The position numbers were made by a program, and so were the translations under genes. Positions 62,490-64,000 of a DNA stretch of 64,000 nt are shown here, piece by piece. This stretch comes from Pterois miles. Taxonomy: Eukaryota; Chordata; Actinopteri; Perciformes; Scorpaenidae. The stretch is taken from assembly GCA_947000775.1 (NCBI GenBank), contig CAMQGK010000463.1, forward strand, positions 3,660,501-3,724,500. Reading direction: 5' to 3'. The first letter of the stretch is position 1; every line of letters starts with the position of its first letter. The notes under the pieces were generated by a model, which had not been told where the DNA came from, ran no database searches, and saw nothing but the letters and a program-made list of their open reading frames with translations.

Positions 62490-62908
62490 GTTCTGAGAGA
62501 TAACTTGACTTCTGCACCTCCTCATGGCTGTTTTCAGGCTTTAAAAAAAATCTAGTTCATGATGGATGACTTAGGCCAATTACAGGTCATTTCAAGCACA
62601 GAGCGTTCTTAATGGCTGTGCTTTAGCTGGTGGGCGGTGCTTGGTATTTCTTCAGCTGATCTTAACATGGCTGATCAGAGTTTGCGAGTGATTGACAGCT
62701 GCTCAGAGACAGCAGGCTCCAGCTTGGCTCTTATTGGTTGTTTTCCTCCAGAAATGGAGGATGCCATTAGGAGCACCAGAGGACACAGAGGCACTTGATT
62801 TTTTTTTTCAGATTACCTGTCTCATGCACTACTATCAGGATAAAGTGTTTTATAAAAATATGTTTTTTTTAATTTATATTTGCTCCATTTCTACTCACTG
62901 CAGCTTTA

Positions 62909-64000
62909 AGTGAGGATGAACTACACATTAGTCATGCTCCTGTTTTACTAATTAAATAAGTTGATTAGCAGTTGTAGTTTGGCTAGAGGAACAACTCTCT
63001 TCATGGTGCATACACTAAATGTTCATTATGCATTATATTAAATAATAAAAAAAAAGGCTTTGGCAATATAAAATACATTTTCCAAAAACCATCAGGTCAT
63101 TTATATCCTCAAATTGTAAGTAAAAGTCCAGGCTCAGATGTGCATACTTGTGGCTTTCTGATGACACAGCCGTCTAGGACGTGTGCCGTCAGGTTCCCGT
63201 CACTGTCTGCTGTCAACCAGCAGGTGGAAAAAATGCTATTGAAATGAACTATTAGGATGTGGACAGAATGACTACTTGTGCCATCTCAGTGGCACTTAAA
63301 ACTGAAAGAGCCCCACATAGCTTCTCCGATCACTTTTGCACGTGCTTTAAGTTGTTCGTTAACGTTTCTGTTCTTCATCTTTAACACAGTGAGTCAGGAA
63401 CTGTGGTTTTTAACATAGATAATACTGCTTTAAACACCTAATAGATGATTTAGGGTTTCAAAGTCATTTAAATGGCTCGGCCTTATAATAACAATAATAG
63501 TCCAGCACAAAATGAAGTGTTAAAATCATATCTGCCTGCAAAGTGGAACAACTTCTTCTCTGGCCAGTGGAAAGTGAAAACCAAGGTGACTGCGTCTCTG
63601 CAGCACAGAGGGGAAAATCTACCTAAGTTCAAAACCTTATGAAAACCTCGAGAAAAAAAACGAAAGACTATACAGCTCCGTAGATGAAACTGAGATACAA
63701 CTGGTTCTTTTTAACTCTTGCGGCAAGTCTCTGTTGGACACGCACGGGTTATTTTTACTCAACTGCCTTTACTTCCGTTTTCTTCAACCCTCTCACTCCG
63801 TCTTGTCTTTTGATTTCAGCGTGGAGGGCAATCGTTACGTGAGTGATGGCGCCCATCAGTGTAGTGCATGTGTTGTAAAACTGTCAGCCGCTGACAGATT
63901 GACTGACACGTTCAGCCCTTCGATCACCGCCACAGAGAGGGCAGGGTTAGAGGGGGAAAGACAGAGCGAAAGAGGAAGAAACAATGAGGGGAAACAGGTG
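62909..64000. other. Unique non-coding stretch to window end
   Basis: AT-rich, with A-runs at 63047-63056 and about 63651-63661 and a purine-rich end. No gene or repeat family recognised. Confidence 0.4.

Larger units (their letters stand above)
61961..62908 (-). mobile_element. Family D repeat, copy D2, split by a nested hAT-like element
   Basis: Minus-strand copy: it ends at the right with 'actgcagctttaa'. It shares with D1 'ccttttcag...attgtaattcaa', 'acttctgcacctcctcatggct', 'ccaattacaggtcatttc', 'gggcggtgcttggtatttc' and 'tcagattacctgt'. Its sequence is interrupted at 62013-62489 by an E element. The 5' limit near 61961 is approximate, and about 61915-61960 may be a diverged end. Confidence 0.8.

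Overview
The window looks like intergenic or intronic DNA from a ray-finned fish, most likely a percomorph teleost. The evidence is the AT-leaning base composition, many long (CA)n/(GT)n microsatellites, several families of short non-autonomous DNA transposons of the kind common in percomorph genomes, LINE 3' tails, and no compact coding structure. The family attributions come from remembered knowledge of fish repeats. The repeat boundaries, terminal inverted repeats (TIRs), target-site duplications (TSDs) and copy-to-copy matches were read from this sequence. I find no confident protein-coding gene, tRNA, rRNA or CRISPR array. Nearly all open frames are chance frames, many of them inside repeats or low-complexity DNA.

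Layout. 1-616 is a transposon copy cut by the window edge. About 3500-4664 is a 1.2-kb almost pure purine minisatellite with a two-unit higher-order repeat. 8107-9315 is a cluster of interspersed repeats with an L2-like LINE tail nested in another element. 11560-12000, 14636-15045, 16796-17367 and 21480-22052 hold hAT-like non-autonomous elements of two families (A and B) with different ends but a shared internal core. 12662-12992 is an (AT)n plus (GT)n block. 17455-18750 holds two further hairpin or foldback elements. 23490-24355 is a repeat (F) split by a MITE (G). 27320-27955 is a fuller F copy. 31271-31571, 39619-39799 and 42826-43118 are three copies of family C. 40548-40969 is another MITE. 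41210-41448 is the decayed C-terminal end of an RTE/Rex3-like reverse-transcriptase gene. 41710-41931 is the only unassigned frame that reads like real protein. 46744-47322, 52468-53175 and 55537-56242 are more family A copies, the last with a LINE tail inside it. 59789-60581 and about 61961-62908 are two copies of family D, the first with a large inverted repeat and the second interrupted by a hAT-like element (E) with a clear 8-bp TSD.

The sequence mainly records transposon history: layered insertions, probable 8-bp TSDs at five hAT-like copies, and one apparent exchange of an internal module between two families. Between the repeats lie unique stretches. A few, such as 36340-36620, 37100-37340, 35440-35780 and 10930-11080, are rich in homeodomain-type TAAT and GGATTA cores and could be conserved non-coding elements. 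That is inference and needs a cross-species alignment.
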